A DNA stretch of 64,000 nt from Candidatus Anaerobutyricum avicola (GTDB taxonomy: Bacteria; Bacillota; Clostridia; Lachnospirales; Lachnospiraceae). The notes under the pieces were generated by a model. It saw nothing but the letters and a program-made list of their open reading frames with translations, was not told where the DNA came from and searched no databases. Below are positions 15,613 through 23,983 of the stretch, in pieces. The stretch spans positions 36,125 to 100,124 of the forward strand of contig DXGQ01000016.1 of assembly GCA_019113845.1 (NCBI GenBank). Reading direction: 5' to 3'. Positions within the stretch are counted from its first letter, which is position 1. Every line of letters starts with the position of its first letter. The position numbers and the translations under genes are program-made.

Positions 15613-16641
15613 ATGGAAAAGAAAAATTTGGACTGGGGTTCCATCGGTTTTAATTATCGACAGACAGATGCCAGATTTGTGGCGAATTATAAAAACGGCG
15701 CCTGGGACGAGGGAACTCTGACAGATGACGCCAATGTAGTGATCAGTGAGTGTGCCGGCGTTCTGCAGTACTCTCAGTCTTGTTTTGAAGGTCTGAAGGC
15801 CTATACGACAGAAGACGGAAAGGTAGTCTGCTTCCGCCCGGACTTAAACGCATCCCGTATGGCAGACAGCTGCCGGAGACTGGAGATGCCGGTTTATCCG
15901 GAAGATAAGTTTGTGGATGCTGTTGTGAAGACCGTGCAGGCGAATCTTGCATATGTTCCGCCGTTTGGTTCCGGAGCGACGCTTTACATCCGTCCGTACA
16001 TGTTCGGTTCCAGCCCGGTTATCGGTGTAAAACCGGCAGATGAATATCAGTTCCGGGTATTTGTCACACCGGTAGGTCCGTATTTCAGCGGAGGCGCGAA
16101 ACCGGTAACGATCCGCGTCAGTGATTATGACCGTGCGGCACCACACGGAACCGGTCACATCAAGGCAGGTCTTAACTATGCGATGAGTCTGTATCCGATC
16201 ATGGAGGCACATCGTCAGGGTTACGATGAGAATATGTATCTGGACCCGGCTACGAGAACGAAGGTTGAGGAGACCGGTGGAGCGAACTTTATCTTTATCA
16301 CAAAAGATGGCAAACTGGTAACACCGAAGTCTGACAGCATCCTGCCGTCCATCACCCGCCGTTCCATCTGCTACGTGGCAGAACATTATCTGGGTATGGA
16401 AGTGGAGCACAGAGAAGTATTATTTGACGAAGTAAAAGATTTTGCGGAATGTGGTCTTTGCGGTACAGCCGCAGTGATCTCCCCGGTCGGCAAGATCGTT
16501 GACCATGGAAATGAGATCTGTTTCCCGAGCGGTATGGACGCCATGGGACCGGTCATCCAGAAGTTATACGACACACTGACCGGCATCCAGATGGGACACA
16601 TCGAAGCGCCGGAAGGATGGATCAAAGTGATCGCTGAATAA
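15613..16641 (+). CDS. ilvE: Branched-chain amino acid aminotransferase
   Basis: 342 residues. It is a class IV PLP aminotransferase of the BCAT type: YSQSCFEGLKAY, YIRPYMFGS, the PLP lysine in GTGHIKAGLNYA, NMYLDP and ECGLCGTAAVISPVG. It makes or breaks Val, Leu and Ile with 2-oxoglutarate/glutamate in the cytosol. It is alone between terminators. The upstream region has a TACAAT -10 (about 15571) but no good -35, and I see no leucine attenuator or T-box. Confidence 0.93.
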   Translation: MEKKNLDWGSIGFNYRQTDARFVANYKNGAWDEGTLTDDANVVISECAGVLQYSQSCFEGLKAYTTEDGKVVCFRPDLNASRMADSCRRLEMPVYPEDKFVDAVVKTVQANLAYVPPFGSGATLYIRPYMFGSSPVIGVKPADEYQFRVFVTPVGPYFSGGAKPVTIRVSDYDRAAPHGTGHIKAGLNYAMSLYPIMEAHRQGYDENMYLDPATRTKVEETGGANFIFITKDGKLVTPKSDSILPSITRRSICYVAEHYLGMEVEHREVLFDEVKDFAECGLCGTAAVISPVGKIVDHGNEICFPSGMDAMGPVIQKLYDTLTGIQMGHIEAPEGWIKVIAE

Positions 16642-16740
16642 CAGCGGCAACTGCGCAGGCATAGTATAAGCGCGATAAGAAGTTCATAAGGATGCTCACA
16701 GATGCTGTGAGGATACATCATAAAGACGTGACAGGAGGCT

Positions 16741-16792
16741 CTGTCCGGGTGAGACGTTGTGAAAGACGTTTTCCCGGGCAGGGTCTTTTTTT
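16741..16792 (+). terminator. Terminator of ilvE
   Basis: CTGTCCGGG pairs with CCCGGGCAG (one G-T pair), with a 23-base loop and a run of seven T. Confidence 0.8.
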
Positions 16793-16956
16793 CATGCTAT
16801 AGAAAACTTTGTTTCCGGGAAATAAAAAAACTCTGTACATTTTCAGAATGATAAAAATTTTTTTATGCATAATAGCTAAAGAGAGACAAATTAAAGCTGT
16901 TTTTTATGTTATTTTATGATATACTGTATAAAACCGAACATAGGGAGGATTTACAG

Positions 16957-18909
16957 ATGCAGGAGAAAAAACAGGTACAGAAAAAAGCAAAAACTCCAGC
17001 GAAGGAGTCGGAATACACATTTATTTCGGAGTTTGACCAATATCTTTTTGGTCAGGGCACACATTACGATTTATATAATAAACTGGGCGCACACCCTATG
17101 GAGATGAACGGACAGAAGGGAGTATTTTTTGCTGTGTGGGCGCCGAACGCACAGAAAGTATCTGTAGTGGGCGACTTTAACCGCTGGGACAGAGAGGCGC
17201 ACCTGATGAAGAGGACAGAGCCGATGGGCATCTATGAGCTGTTCATCCCGGACCTGGCGGAGGGCGAGATTTACAAATACTGCGTGACGACAAAACAGGG
17301 TAATGAAGTATTAAAAACAGACCCGTACGCTTTCCAGATGGAAAAACGGCCGAACAATGCCTCCGTGATCACGGATATTTCCAACTTCAAGTGGGGTGAT
17401 AAGAAATGGATGGAGCACCGCAGTAAGTTTGATGTGCGGAAGGATCCGATGTTTGTCTATGAGGTGCATCCGGGTTCCTGGAAGAAGCACGCCATCACCG
17501 ATGAGGACGAGGACGGCTATTATAACTACAGAGAGCTGGCGGTGGAACTGGCCAGATACGTGCAGGATATGGGTTACACCCATGTGGAACTGATGGGTAT
17601 CGCGGAGCATCCGTTTGACGGTTCCTGGGGATATCAGGTAACCGGCTATTTTGCACCGACTTCCCGTCACGGTTCCGCACAGGATTTTCAGTTCTTTGTG
17701 AATTATCTGCATGAACATAAGATTGGTATCATCCTCGACTGGGTACCGGCACATTTCCCGAGAGACGCCTTCGGACTGGCTGAGTTTGACGGCACCTGCC
17801 TTTATGAGTATGCGGATCCGAGAAAGGGAGAGCATCCGGACTGGGGAACCAAGGTCTTTGATTACGGCAAGACAGAAGTAAAGAACTTCCTGATCTGCAA
17901 CGCGCTGTACTGGATCGAGAAGTACCACATCGACGGTCTCCGTGTGGATGCGGTCGCTTCCATGCTGTATCTGGACTATGGCCGCCGGGACGGCGAGTGG
18001 GTACCGAATATCTATGGCGGCAATGAGAACCTGGAAGCCATCGAGTTCTTCAAACATTTGAACACGGTGGTGGAAGGACGGAATCCGGGAGCAGTCATGA
18101 TCGCCGAAGAATCCACCGCATGGCCAAAGGTGACGGACAAGGCCGAGTATGGCGGTCTGAATTTCAGCCTCAAGTGGAACATGGGCTGGATGCATGATTT
18201 CCTTGAGTACATGAAGCTGGATCCGTATTTCAGAAAATATAATCACAATAAGATGACCTTTGCCATGATGTATGCCTATGCGGAGAACTATATGCTCGTG
18301 CTCTCCCATGACGAAGTTGTGCATCTGAAATGTTCCATGATCGAAAAGATGCCTGGACTGTATGATGATAAGTTCCGCAACCTGATGGTAGGCTACACCT
18401 TTATGACCGGCCATCCGGGCAAAAAGCTTCTCTTCATGGGACAGGATTTCGGACAGCATCAGGAGTGGAGCGAGGCGAGAGAGCTTGACTGGTTCCTTCT
18501 GGAAAAAGACAGAAACCGTCAGCTGCAGAACTTTGTGCGGGCGCTTCTGCACATTTACAGAAAGAATAAATGTCTCTACGAGTATGACTGCTATCCGGAA
18601 GGATTCGAGTGGATCAATGCCAACGACGGCGACCGGAGCATTTTCTCCTTCACGAGACATTCGGCCAATGGCAAGAACAACTTGCTCTTTGTCTGCAACT
18701 TCACGCCGGTGGCAAGACCGGATTACCGGGTGGGAACCACCTGCCGCAGAAAACACACGCTGATCTTAAACAGCGACGCAGCCGAGTTCGGCGGCTCCGG
18801 AAAGAAACGTCCGGAATTGTACAAGCCGGTGAAGAAACCTTGCGACGACCGCAAGTACTCCATCGCCTACGACCTGCCGGCATATGGCGTAGCGATCTTT
18901 AAATACTAA
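16957..18909 (+). CDS. glgB: 1,4-alpha-glucan branching enzyme-like GH13 protein
   Basis: 650 residues. The N-terminal CBM48 (GVFFAVWAPNAQKVSVVGDFN) precedes the GH13 barrel: IGIILDWVPAHFPRDAFGL, the nucleophile Asp in DGLRVDAVASM, the acid Glu in MIAEESTAWP and the transition-state Asp in LSHDEVVH. It adds alpha-1,6 branches to glycogen. A Lys-rich N-terminal extension of about 30 residues precedes CBM48. The start at 16957 follows GGGAGGA. The other glg genes are not adjacent, so it is a stand-alone copy. Confidence 0.9.
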   Translation: MQEKKQVQKKAKTPAKESEYTFISEFDQYLFGQGTHYDLYNKLGAHPMEMNGQKGVFFAVWAPNAQKVSVVGDFNRWDREAHLMKRTEPMGIYELFIPDLAEGEIYKYCVTTKQGNEVLKTDPYAFQMEKRPNNASVITDISNFKWGDKKWMEHRSKFDVRKDPMFVYEVHPGSWKKHAITDEDEDGYYNYRELAVELARYVQDMGYTHVELMGIAEHPFDGSWGYQVTGYFAPTSRHGSAQDFQFFVNYLHEHKIGIILDWVPAHFPRDAFGLAEFDGTCLYEYADPRKGEHPDWGTKVFDYGKTEVKNFLICNALYWIEKYHIDGLRVDAVASMLYLDYGRRDGEWVPNIYGGNENLEAIEFFKHLNTVVEGRNPGAVMIAEESTAWPKVTDKAEYGGLNFSLKWNMGWMHDFLEYMKLDPYFRKYNHNKMTFAMMYAYAENYMLVLSHDEVVHLKCSMIEKMPGLYDDKFRNLMVGYTFMTGHPGKKLLFMGQDFGQHQEWSEARELDWFLLEKDRNRQLQNFVRALLHIYRKNKCLYEYDCYPEGFEWINANDGDRSIFSFTRHSANGKNNLLFVCNFTPVARPDYRVGTTCRRKHTLILNSDAAEFGGSGKKRPELYKPVKKPCDDRKYSIAYDLPAYGVAIFKY

Positions 18910-18989
18910 CAGACCAGACCCTGCGCAAAAGCAGTGTCAGTATTTTTAAAATATGTGACTGCATGCTGCAGTTAATATGAAACAAATGA

Positions 18990-19100
18990 AATCCGCCGAC
19001 GGCACTACCATCGGCGGATTTTTTTGAAAGTTACTGACAGCGTCGCCGGCGGATTTTTTTCGAAAGTGAATGGCAGTACTGCCGGCAGATTTTTTTGGCA
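18990..19100 (+). repeat. Three tandem terminator-like units
   Basis: The first is a real terminator: AATCCGCCGA / TCGGCGGATT around an 11-base loop plus T tract (18990-19025). Two imperfect partial copies follow, each ending in CCGGCGGATTTTTTT or CCGGCAGATTTTTTT and joined by GAAAGT. They look like a decayed tandem duplication of the terminator. Confidence 0.65.
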
Positions 19101-19151
19101 GATTATGTTTCCAGAAGTTATCTGATCAGATAAAAAGAAAAGAGGAGGATC

Positions 19152-19985
19152 ATGGCAGAAAAACAGAACAGAATCACCTTATATTGGCAGACGGATACAC
19201 AGGGAAGGCGCTTCCTTGTACCCGGCAGTTTGGAAGGAAGACTGGACGGAGAGGAGCTGGAAGTTGTGTTGAAAGAGAAAGTGGAGCCGGGCGCCGCAAA
19301 ACTGGAAGCGGCACTGGAAGAGAAGGCGAAGCGGGGCGCCACGCGCTTCCCTGTTTTTCAGCAAAAAGCCGGAACCTACGGCATATACAGCGAATATATG
19401 ACCCGTCACGGCTGTGCCTGCTGCTCCCTCACTACATTGTTGGCGGCCTATGTTCCGGGATACAGCGCATTGCGCCCGGAAAAGACCGTCGCGCAGGTGG
19501 AGCGGGAGCATTTTGGTGAGGCAGTCTGGAAGAAAAATTATGGAAAACATATCGCAAGACAGATGCCGGTCTCCCTCTACGGCATCTCCAGGATTCTCAC
19601 CGACTACGGCGTGCCGCACCGGTACGTGGGAGCCTTTGAGGACGAGGACGCACTGCGTGAGATTGGTGCGCATCTTTATTCCGACAGACCGGTGGTGGTG
19701 GAGACCAGCCGTATGAAACGGCAAAACGGACGGATCGTGCGATGGTTTGACAAACGATTTGCCGGGTCGTATCACACGATGATCTTACTTGGTATGGACG
19801 AATCGGGACAGGTCATCTTTACAGACTCCGCCACGAGAGAATGGTCGGGAGAGTGGCAGCGGCTGAAAAAAGCGGCGCTATCCGACCTGCTCGCCTACAT
19901 GTTTCCGCAGAAAAACACCGGAGATACCCATGTGTATTTCAGCCGGAGGAAGAATACAGGCGGGTATATTCTGATTGATGCGTGA
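19152..19985 (+). CDS. C39-like cysteine peptidase domain protein, no signal peptide
   Basis: 277 residues. The Cys is in TRHGCACCSLTTLL, the His in SYHTMILLGMD and the Asp in IFTDSATRE, so the predicted catalytic triad is intact. It shares QMPVSLYGI, HTM-LLGM and a GGYILIDA-like end with the secreted protein at 13951, but lacks a signal peptide and the Ig-like repeats. A charged N-terminal 70 residues replaces them. It may be a cytosolic paralogue that makes or handles the same kind of bond. Start supported by AGAGGAGG. Confidence 0.72.
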   Translation: MAEKQNRITLYWQTDTQGRRFLVPGSLEGRLDGEELEVVLKEKVEPGAAKLEAALEEKAKRGATRFPVFQQKAGTYGIYSEYMTRHGCACCSLTTLLAAYVPGYSALRPEKTVAQVEREHFGEAVWKKNYGKHIARQMPVSLYGISRILTDYGVPHRYVGAFEDEDALREIGAHLYSDRPVVVETSRMKRQNGRIVRWFDKRFAGSYHTMILLGMDESGQVIFTDSATREWSGEWQRLKKAALSDLLAYMFPQKNTGDTHVYFSRRKNTGGYILIDA

Positions 19986-20031
19986 AAACGGGGATTTGTA
20001 AAGGTGATAACAGATATCTCATATAACAGAC

Positions 20032-20203
20032 GATGCCATTCGTTCTCATACAGTTCCTCCCGACTCGACCCTCACTCGGACCACAGGCGTTTTTTGATCG
20101 GCAGGGAGAAACTGCTTTGCATTTTCTCCCTGCCTTCCACAAGTCTTAGCCAGTCCTCCCTCACAGCTCGCGGTCGGAAACTGTATGCACTCCGAATGGC
20201 ATC
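20032..20203. repeat. Foldable repeat element, copy A
   Basis: The outer arms GATGCCATTCG/CGAATGGCATC (11 bp perfect, 20032-20042 and 20193-20203) and the next arms CATACAGTT/AACTGTATG (9 bp perfect) enclose TCCCGAC/GTCGGA and a central 12-bp perfect hairpin GGCAGGGAGAAA/TTTCTCCCTGCC. Conserved strings CTCGACCCTCACTCGG and TCACAGCTCGCGGTCG are shared with copy B. The region 19986-21067 holds no protein gene. Confidence 0.7.
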
Positions 20204-20327
20204 TGGATATTTATAAACACTGTTTTATCTTTACAAAAATCCTGTGTATATTGGCAAAACAGCAGGCTATAGACATAGATAGTTGTTTTGTCGGGGGGAT
20301 AAGAAACAGATAATTTTATACAGCACA

Positions 20328-20462
20328 GATGACGTTCCGGACACAGACAGACTTCGACTGCGAGCTGTGAGCGAGGACGGTCATATTCCCTGCATAGCTG
20401 AGCCTGTCGTTCCGTCTGAGTGAGGGCCGAGCAGGAGAACCTGTCTGTGTTACAGCGTCATC
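20328..20462. repeat. Foldable repeat element, copy B (opposite orientation)
   Basis: The outer arms GATGACG/CGTCATC and CACAGACAG/CTGTCTGTG differ in sequence from copy A yet keep the same nested pairing. Read on the minus strand it carries CTCGGCCCTCACTCAGAC and CTCACAGCTCGCAGTCG, nearly the same as copy A. It has no A-type central hairpin. Confidence 0.65.
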
Positions 20463-20570
20463 GTCTGTGTTACAAGTTATATTTCTTATCACCGCGACAA
20501 ATCCCTATACTAAACAGTCGGCTTGACAGGTACCGGTCGGGCACGCCTGGCAGACATATCAAAATAACAG

Positions 20571-20599
20571 TTGACAAACGGCCTTTTATTGCTTAGAAT
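20571..20599 (+). promoter_or_regulatory. Promoter of the tyrS leader
   Basis: TTGACA at 20571-20576 and TAGAAT at 20594-20599 are separated by 17 bp. Confidence 0.8.
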
Positions 20600-20605
20600 A
20601 AGTTA

Positions 20606-20925
20606 CATCCGAGTTATCCGGCAGGGATAACAGTAGTAAATATCGCAAATACGATGACGGAAACAAGTAGCTTTCGCAGTAGTATCCAGAGAGCGGCCGG
20701 CTGGTGAAAGGCCAATAGGACTGCGGATGGCGAATACATTCCCGAGTAGCGCACCGAACGGAAGGCGGACTTCCCTGTAGGCTGCGACGGGGTGGCGGGC
20801 GTTATTCCCGCTGAGACTGTGAACGCGCAGACTCATGAGGCTGGCAGCGCAGGCTGTCGGTGAAGTAAGGTGGTACCGCGAGAGATCTCGCCCTTATCTG
20901 TTTTGGCAGATAGGGGCTTTTTTTA
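20606..20925 (+). promoter_or_regulatory. Tyrosine T-box leader with terminator
   Basis: The T-box core AAGGTGGTACCGCG lies at 20867-20880 and is followed by the terminator GCCCTTATCTG/CAGATAGGGGC plus T tract (20890-20925). Upstream stem I features include AGAGAG and a loop with GAATACATT, whose TAC (20735-20737) is the likely Tyr specifier codon. Uncharged tRNA-Tyr should stabilise the antiterminator and switch on tyrS. The 140 bp between terminator and tyrS contain further short hairpins (AGCCCTTCGGGCT, GCGGAA/TTCCGC). Confidence 0.9.
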
Positions 20926-21067
20926 TTTTACAGAAAATAAAAGCCCTTCGGGCTGGATGTGCACTCGTGCGAAGCGGAAATTTGTCGCAAATGCGACTGT
21001 GCCCGGCGTGGGAGTTCCGCAAAACAAAACTTTTTTACTATCATTACCAATCAGGAGGAAAGAAAAG

Positions 21068-22294
21068 ATGACCTTATACGATGAATTAGTGGCAAGAGGA
21101 CTCATTGCCCAGGTGACAAATGAAGAAGAGATCAAGAAGCTGATCAACGAAGGCAAGGCGACGTTCTACATCGGCTTTGACCCGACGGCGGACAGCCTGC
21201 ATGTGGGACATTTTATGGCGCTGTGCCTGATGAAACGTCTGCAGATGGCCGGTAATAAGCCGATCGCTCTGCTGGGCGGCGGAACCGGTATGATCGGCGA
21301 CCCGTCCGGACGTACGGATATGCGTCAGATGCTGACGAAGGAGACCATCGATCATAATATCGAGTGTTTCAAAAAGCAGATGAGCCGTTTTATTGACTTT
21401 TCTGACGGCAAGGCGCTGATGGTCAACAATGCGGACTGGCTTCTGGACTTAAATTATGTGGATCTGCTCCGCGAGGTGGGCGCATGCTTCTCTGTCAACA
21501 ACATGCTCCGTGCGGAGTGTTACAAGCAGCGTATGGAGAAGGGACTGTCCTTCCTGGAGTTTAACTACATGATCATGCAGAGCTACGACTTCTACGCATT
21601 ATACCAGAAATACGGCTGTAACATGCAGTTTGGCGGCAACGACCAGTGGAGCAACATGCTGGGCGGTACGGAGCTGATTCGTCGTAAGCTGGGCAAAGAC
21701 GCGTACGCCATGACCATCACGCTGCTGTTGAATTCCGAGGGCAAGAAGATGGGTAAGACCCAGTCCGGCGCCGTATGGCTGGACCCGAATAAGACGTCTC
21801 CGTTTGACTTCTACCAGTACTGGAGAAATGTCGCTGACGCCGACGTTATGAAATGTATCCGTATGCTGACCTTCCTGCCGTTGGAAGAGATTGACGCCAT
21901 GGCAGACTGGGAAGGCAGCCAGTTAAATAAGGCCAAAGAGATTCTCGCTTATGAACTGACCAAGTTGGTACACGGCGAGGAAGAAGCTAAGAAAGCCCAG
22001 AGCGCCGCAAAAGCATTGTTCGTACAGGCCGGCGTTTCCGCAGATATGCCGGAATGTGAGCTGATTGCCGATGACTTCACTGACGGAACCATGGATATCC
22101 TCGGTCTTCTGGTGAAAGCCGGTCTGGCAGCGACCCGCTCCGAGGCAAGAAGAAATGTAACGCAGGGCGGCGTCACTGTGGACGGCGAGAAGATCACAGA
22201 CATCAAGACATCCTATAGCTTGGACGATTTCAAGGGAGACGGCAAGGTTGTAAAACGAGGCAAGAAGAAATTTATCAAAGTCGTTGCAAAATAA
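21068..22294 (+). CDS. tyrS: Tyrosyl-tRNA synthetase
   Basis: 408 residues. HIGH-like motif HVGH in DPTADSLHVGHFMAL, KMSKS-like KKMGKTQSGA, tyrosine pocket YDFYALYQKYGC and GGNDQWSNM, and a C-terminal S4 RNA-binding domain (RSEARRNVTQGGVTVDGEKI). It charges tRNA-Tyr and is controlled by the upstream T-box. The start at 21068 follows CAGGAGG; the frame is open further upstream through the leader, which is not coding. Confidence 0.96.
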   Translation: MTLYDELVARGLIAQVTNEEEIKKLINEGKATFYIGFDPTADSLHVGHFMALCLMKRLQMAGNKPIALLGGGTGMIGDPSGRTDMRQMLTKETIDHNIECFKKQMSRFIDFSDGKALMVNNADWLLDLNYVDLLREVGACFSVNNMLRAECYKQRMEKGLSFLEFNYMIMQSYDFYALYQKYGCNMQFGGNDQWSNMLGGTELIRRKLGKDAYAMTITLLLNSEGKKMGKTQSGAVWLDPNKTSPFDFYQYWRNVADADVMKCIRMLTFLPLEEIDAMADWEGSQLNKAKEILAYELTKLVHGEEEAKKAQSAAKALFVQAGVSADMPECELIADDFTDGTMDILGLLVKAGLAATRSEARRNVTQGGVTVDGEKITDIKTSYSLDDFKGDGKVVKRGKKKFIKVVAK

Positions 22295-22334
22295 TTGACG
22301 ATCACCGGCCGGTCACTGACCGGGAAAACGAACC

Positions 22335-22362
22335 ACACCCCCGCCATATTGACGGGGGTGTA
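22335..22362. terminator. Terminator between convergent tyrS and Fe-S operon
   Basis: CACCCCCG and CGGGGGTG pair perfectly. T-rich sequence on the plus side is weak, so it may serve both directions. Confidence 0.65.
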
Positions 22363-22418
22363 TTTATATAAGGACTGTGTTTCTGCCGGGAGTGCATGTG
22401 TACCGGAACATCCCCGTG

Positions 22419-22988
22419 CTATCTGTGTTTAGCTTTGCAAATGAGCTGAGTCATGGTTCCCATAGGACAGTAAACACACCAGCTGCGGGGTTTGAACAGT
22501 ACCATGGTCACAAGCCCCAGTACGGTGGATGTGAGCATCACACTGTAAAAACCGAAGGCAAACTGGGCGACTCCTTCATGGAACAGAGTTCCGTGATAAG
22601 CCCAATGCCATGGCAGTCTGAAGGTCCACAGGAGTGTGACTGCCTGTTTTAGATCCTGCGCGCCGGAAAATACCAGATAGGTATTCCAGAGCATCAGGAA
22701 GAACATGGCAAAGAAAAATGTGAGAAAACCATACCGGAACCATTTGCTTTTCATCCATTTAGGGATATCCTTTTTCCGGGAAAGACCAAAACGGCCGCCC
22801 AGAAGACCGAACAGCTGGCCTCTGCCGCAATAGCGATTGCAGTATCCCTTCGTACCTTTGATCACTGAGATGAGCAGAGGGATGAAAAAGCAGAGCAGCC
22901 CCAGCCATGCAAACAGAATATTAAAGAACCCGAGGATCAGATAGGCCAGGGACGCAACCCATAGATAATCATACCATTTATACTTCAT
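22419..22988 (-). CDS. NapH-like membrane iron-sulfur protein
   Basis: 189 residues with about four transmembrane segments. Two Cys clusters are visible: GYCNRYCGRGQL after the first helices, and CVYCPMGTMTQLIC at the C-terminus. This matches the NapH/YccM-type membrane proteins with 4Fe-4S motifs that pass electrons across or along the membrane. It is about half the size of a full polyferredoxin, so it may rely on the small ferredoxin encoded just upstream. The start has a GAAAGGAG site. Confidence 0.75.
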   Translation of the reverse strand: MKYKWYDYLWVASLAYLILGFFNILFAWLGLLCFFIPLLISVIKGTKGYCNRYCGRGQLFGLLGGRFGLSRKKDIPKWMKSKWFRYGFLTFFFAMFFLMLWNTYLVFSGAQDLKQAVTLLWTFRLPWHWAYHGTLFHEGVAQFAFGFYSVMLTSTVLGLVTMVLFKPRSWCVYCPMGTMTQLICKAKHR

Positions 22989-23042
22989 TCTTTCTCCTTT
23001 CCTGATACATTTCCTGCGTCAATATATGGTAGATTTGAAAGA

Positions 23043-23255
23043 TCAATTTCCAATCTCCACCTCCCGGATCTCAATGACGCTGGCCGGACATTCTCTGGCA
23101 CATTTGCCGCAGCCGACACATTTCTTTCTGTCCACTTGCGCAGCGATCCCATGATCGATATGAATCGCCCCCATGGGACAAACCTTTACACAGCATCCGC
23201 AGGCCACGCAGTCTGTCGTTTCCACGATCGCTGTTCGTCTTTTTTTCGTTGTCAT
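23043..23255 (-). CDS. 2x[4Fe-4S] ferredoxin
   Basis: 70 residues. Two CxxCxxCxxxCP motifs, CVACGCCVKVCP and CVGCGKCARECP, each bind a cubane cluster. The start at 23255 has a GGGAGGAAATAT ribosome site; the longer open frame upstream is not supported. It is probably co-transcribed with the NapH-like gene 54 bp downstream, giving a soluble carrier and membrane partner for an unknown redox reaction. Confidence 0.88.
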   Translation of the reverse strand: MTTKKRRTAIVETTDCVACGCCVKVCPMGAIHIDHGIAAQVDRKKCVGCGKCARECPASVIEIREVEIGN

Positions 23256-23282
23256 ATATTTCCTCCCGAATTTGATGCTCTC

Positions 23283-23324
23283 ATTATAACAGCAGAGCGC
23301 CTTTCTTTCTGTGATAACGTCACA
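23283..23324 (-). promoter_or_regulatory. Promoter with Crp/Fnr-like site for the ferredoxin operon
   Basis: On the minus strand a perfect TATAAT -10 (23288-23283) has no good -35. Instead the palindrome TGTGA-TAACG-TCACA (23310-23324) is centred about 41 bp before the expected start, the class II activator position of Crp/Fnr proteins. The N5 spacing is one shorter than the E. coli CRP box. Confidence 0.55.
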
Positions 23325-23428
23325 TTTCATAAGAAGAAATGGATAAAAAGCGGCATCAGAAGAAGCGGGGCGGTTCCTTCGGCTTTCCACCCGCATATGA
23401 TAAAGTAAAACGATAAAAGGAAACTGTT

Positions 23429-23848
23429 ATGATCGCGTTTATTTCCATATCGGATGCACTCCGATTATGTTATGATAAAAAAGGAATTCTCATTGATGTC
23501 CGACCGGAGGAAGAATACCGGGCAGGGCATCTGCCCATGGCGGAAAATGTCCCGCTGGAACGGATCCAGAAGGGGGAATATCCTCCGGAAGAGAAACCGG
23601 AAAAAGGATCGACAGAGAAACCGGATACGGAGACAGGCAGACAGCCAGAAGAACGTTTGAAAAGACAGCAGGAGGAAAATCTGCCGCTCTTCCTGTATTG
23701 TGATACCGGCGTCAGCAGTATGTTGGCGGCGAGAAAACTGGGGGAAGCCGGCAGGAAGGCGTACAGTGTTGCCGGGGGATTACAGTCGTACCGGGGGTAT
23801 CTGGAGAAGGAAGAAGATAAGCTCTGGACGATGGTATTTGTGGAATAG
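23429..23848 (+). CDS. Rhodanese-like domain protein with charged insert
   Basis: 139 residues. LIDVRPEEEYRAGHLPMAENVPL is the rhodanese N-part and LFLYCDTGVSSMLAARKL holds the active-site Cys with its loop, followed by VAGGLQSYRG. Between them (about residues 47-82) lies a Pro/Glu/Lys-rich, probably disordered insert. It may transfer persulfide sulfur or act as a regulatory domain. It diverges from the ferredoxin operon. Confidence 0.82.
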   Translation: MIAFISISDALRLCYDKKGILIDVRPEEEYRAGHLPMAENVPLERIQKGEYPPEEKPEKGSTEKPDTETGRQPEERLKRQQEENLPLFLYCDTGVSSMLAARKLGEAGRKAYSVAGGLQSYRGYLEKEEDKLWTMVFVE

Positions 23849-23983
23849 GAAGAAAAGAGGAGTGTCACCTGCCCGGATACGGGCCGTCCGGCAGTCTTGG
23901 GAGTTGACACATTCCGGCGGAATCAGTAAAATACTTCTATATTATAGTTTACAATGCATTTACAGCAAACAGATGGAGGAAAC

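Noticed and set aside
20004..20216. A 70-codon frame in the tyrS upstream region.
   Set aside because: It runs through the paired arms of repeat copy A; the sequence is constrained by folding, not coding.
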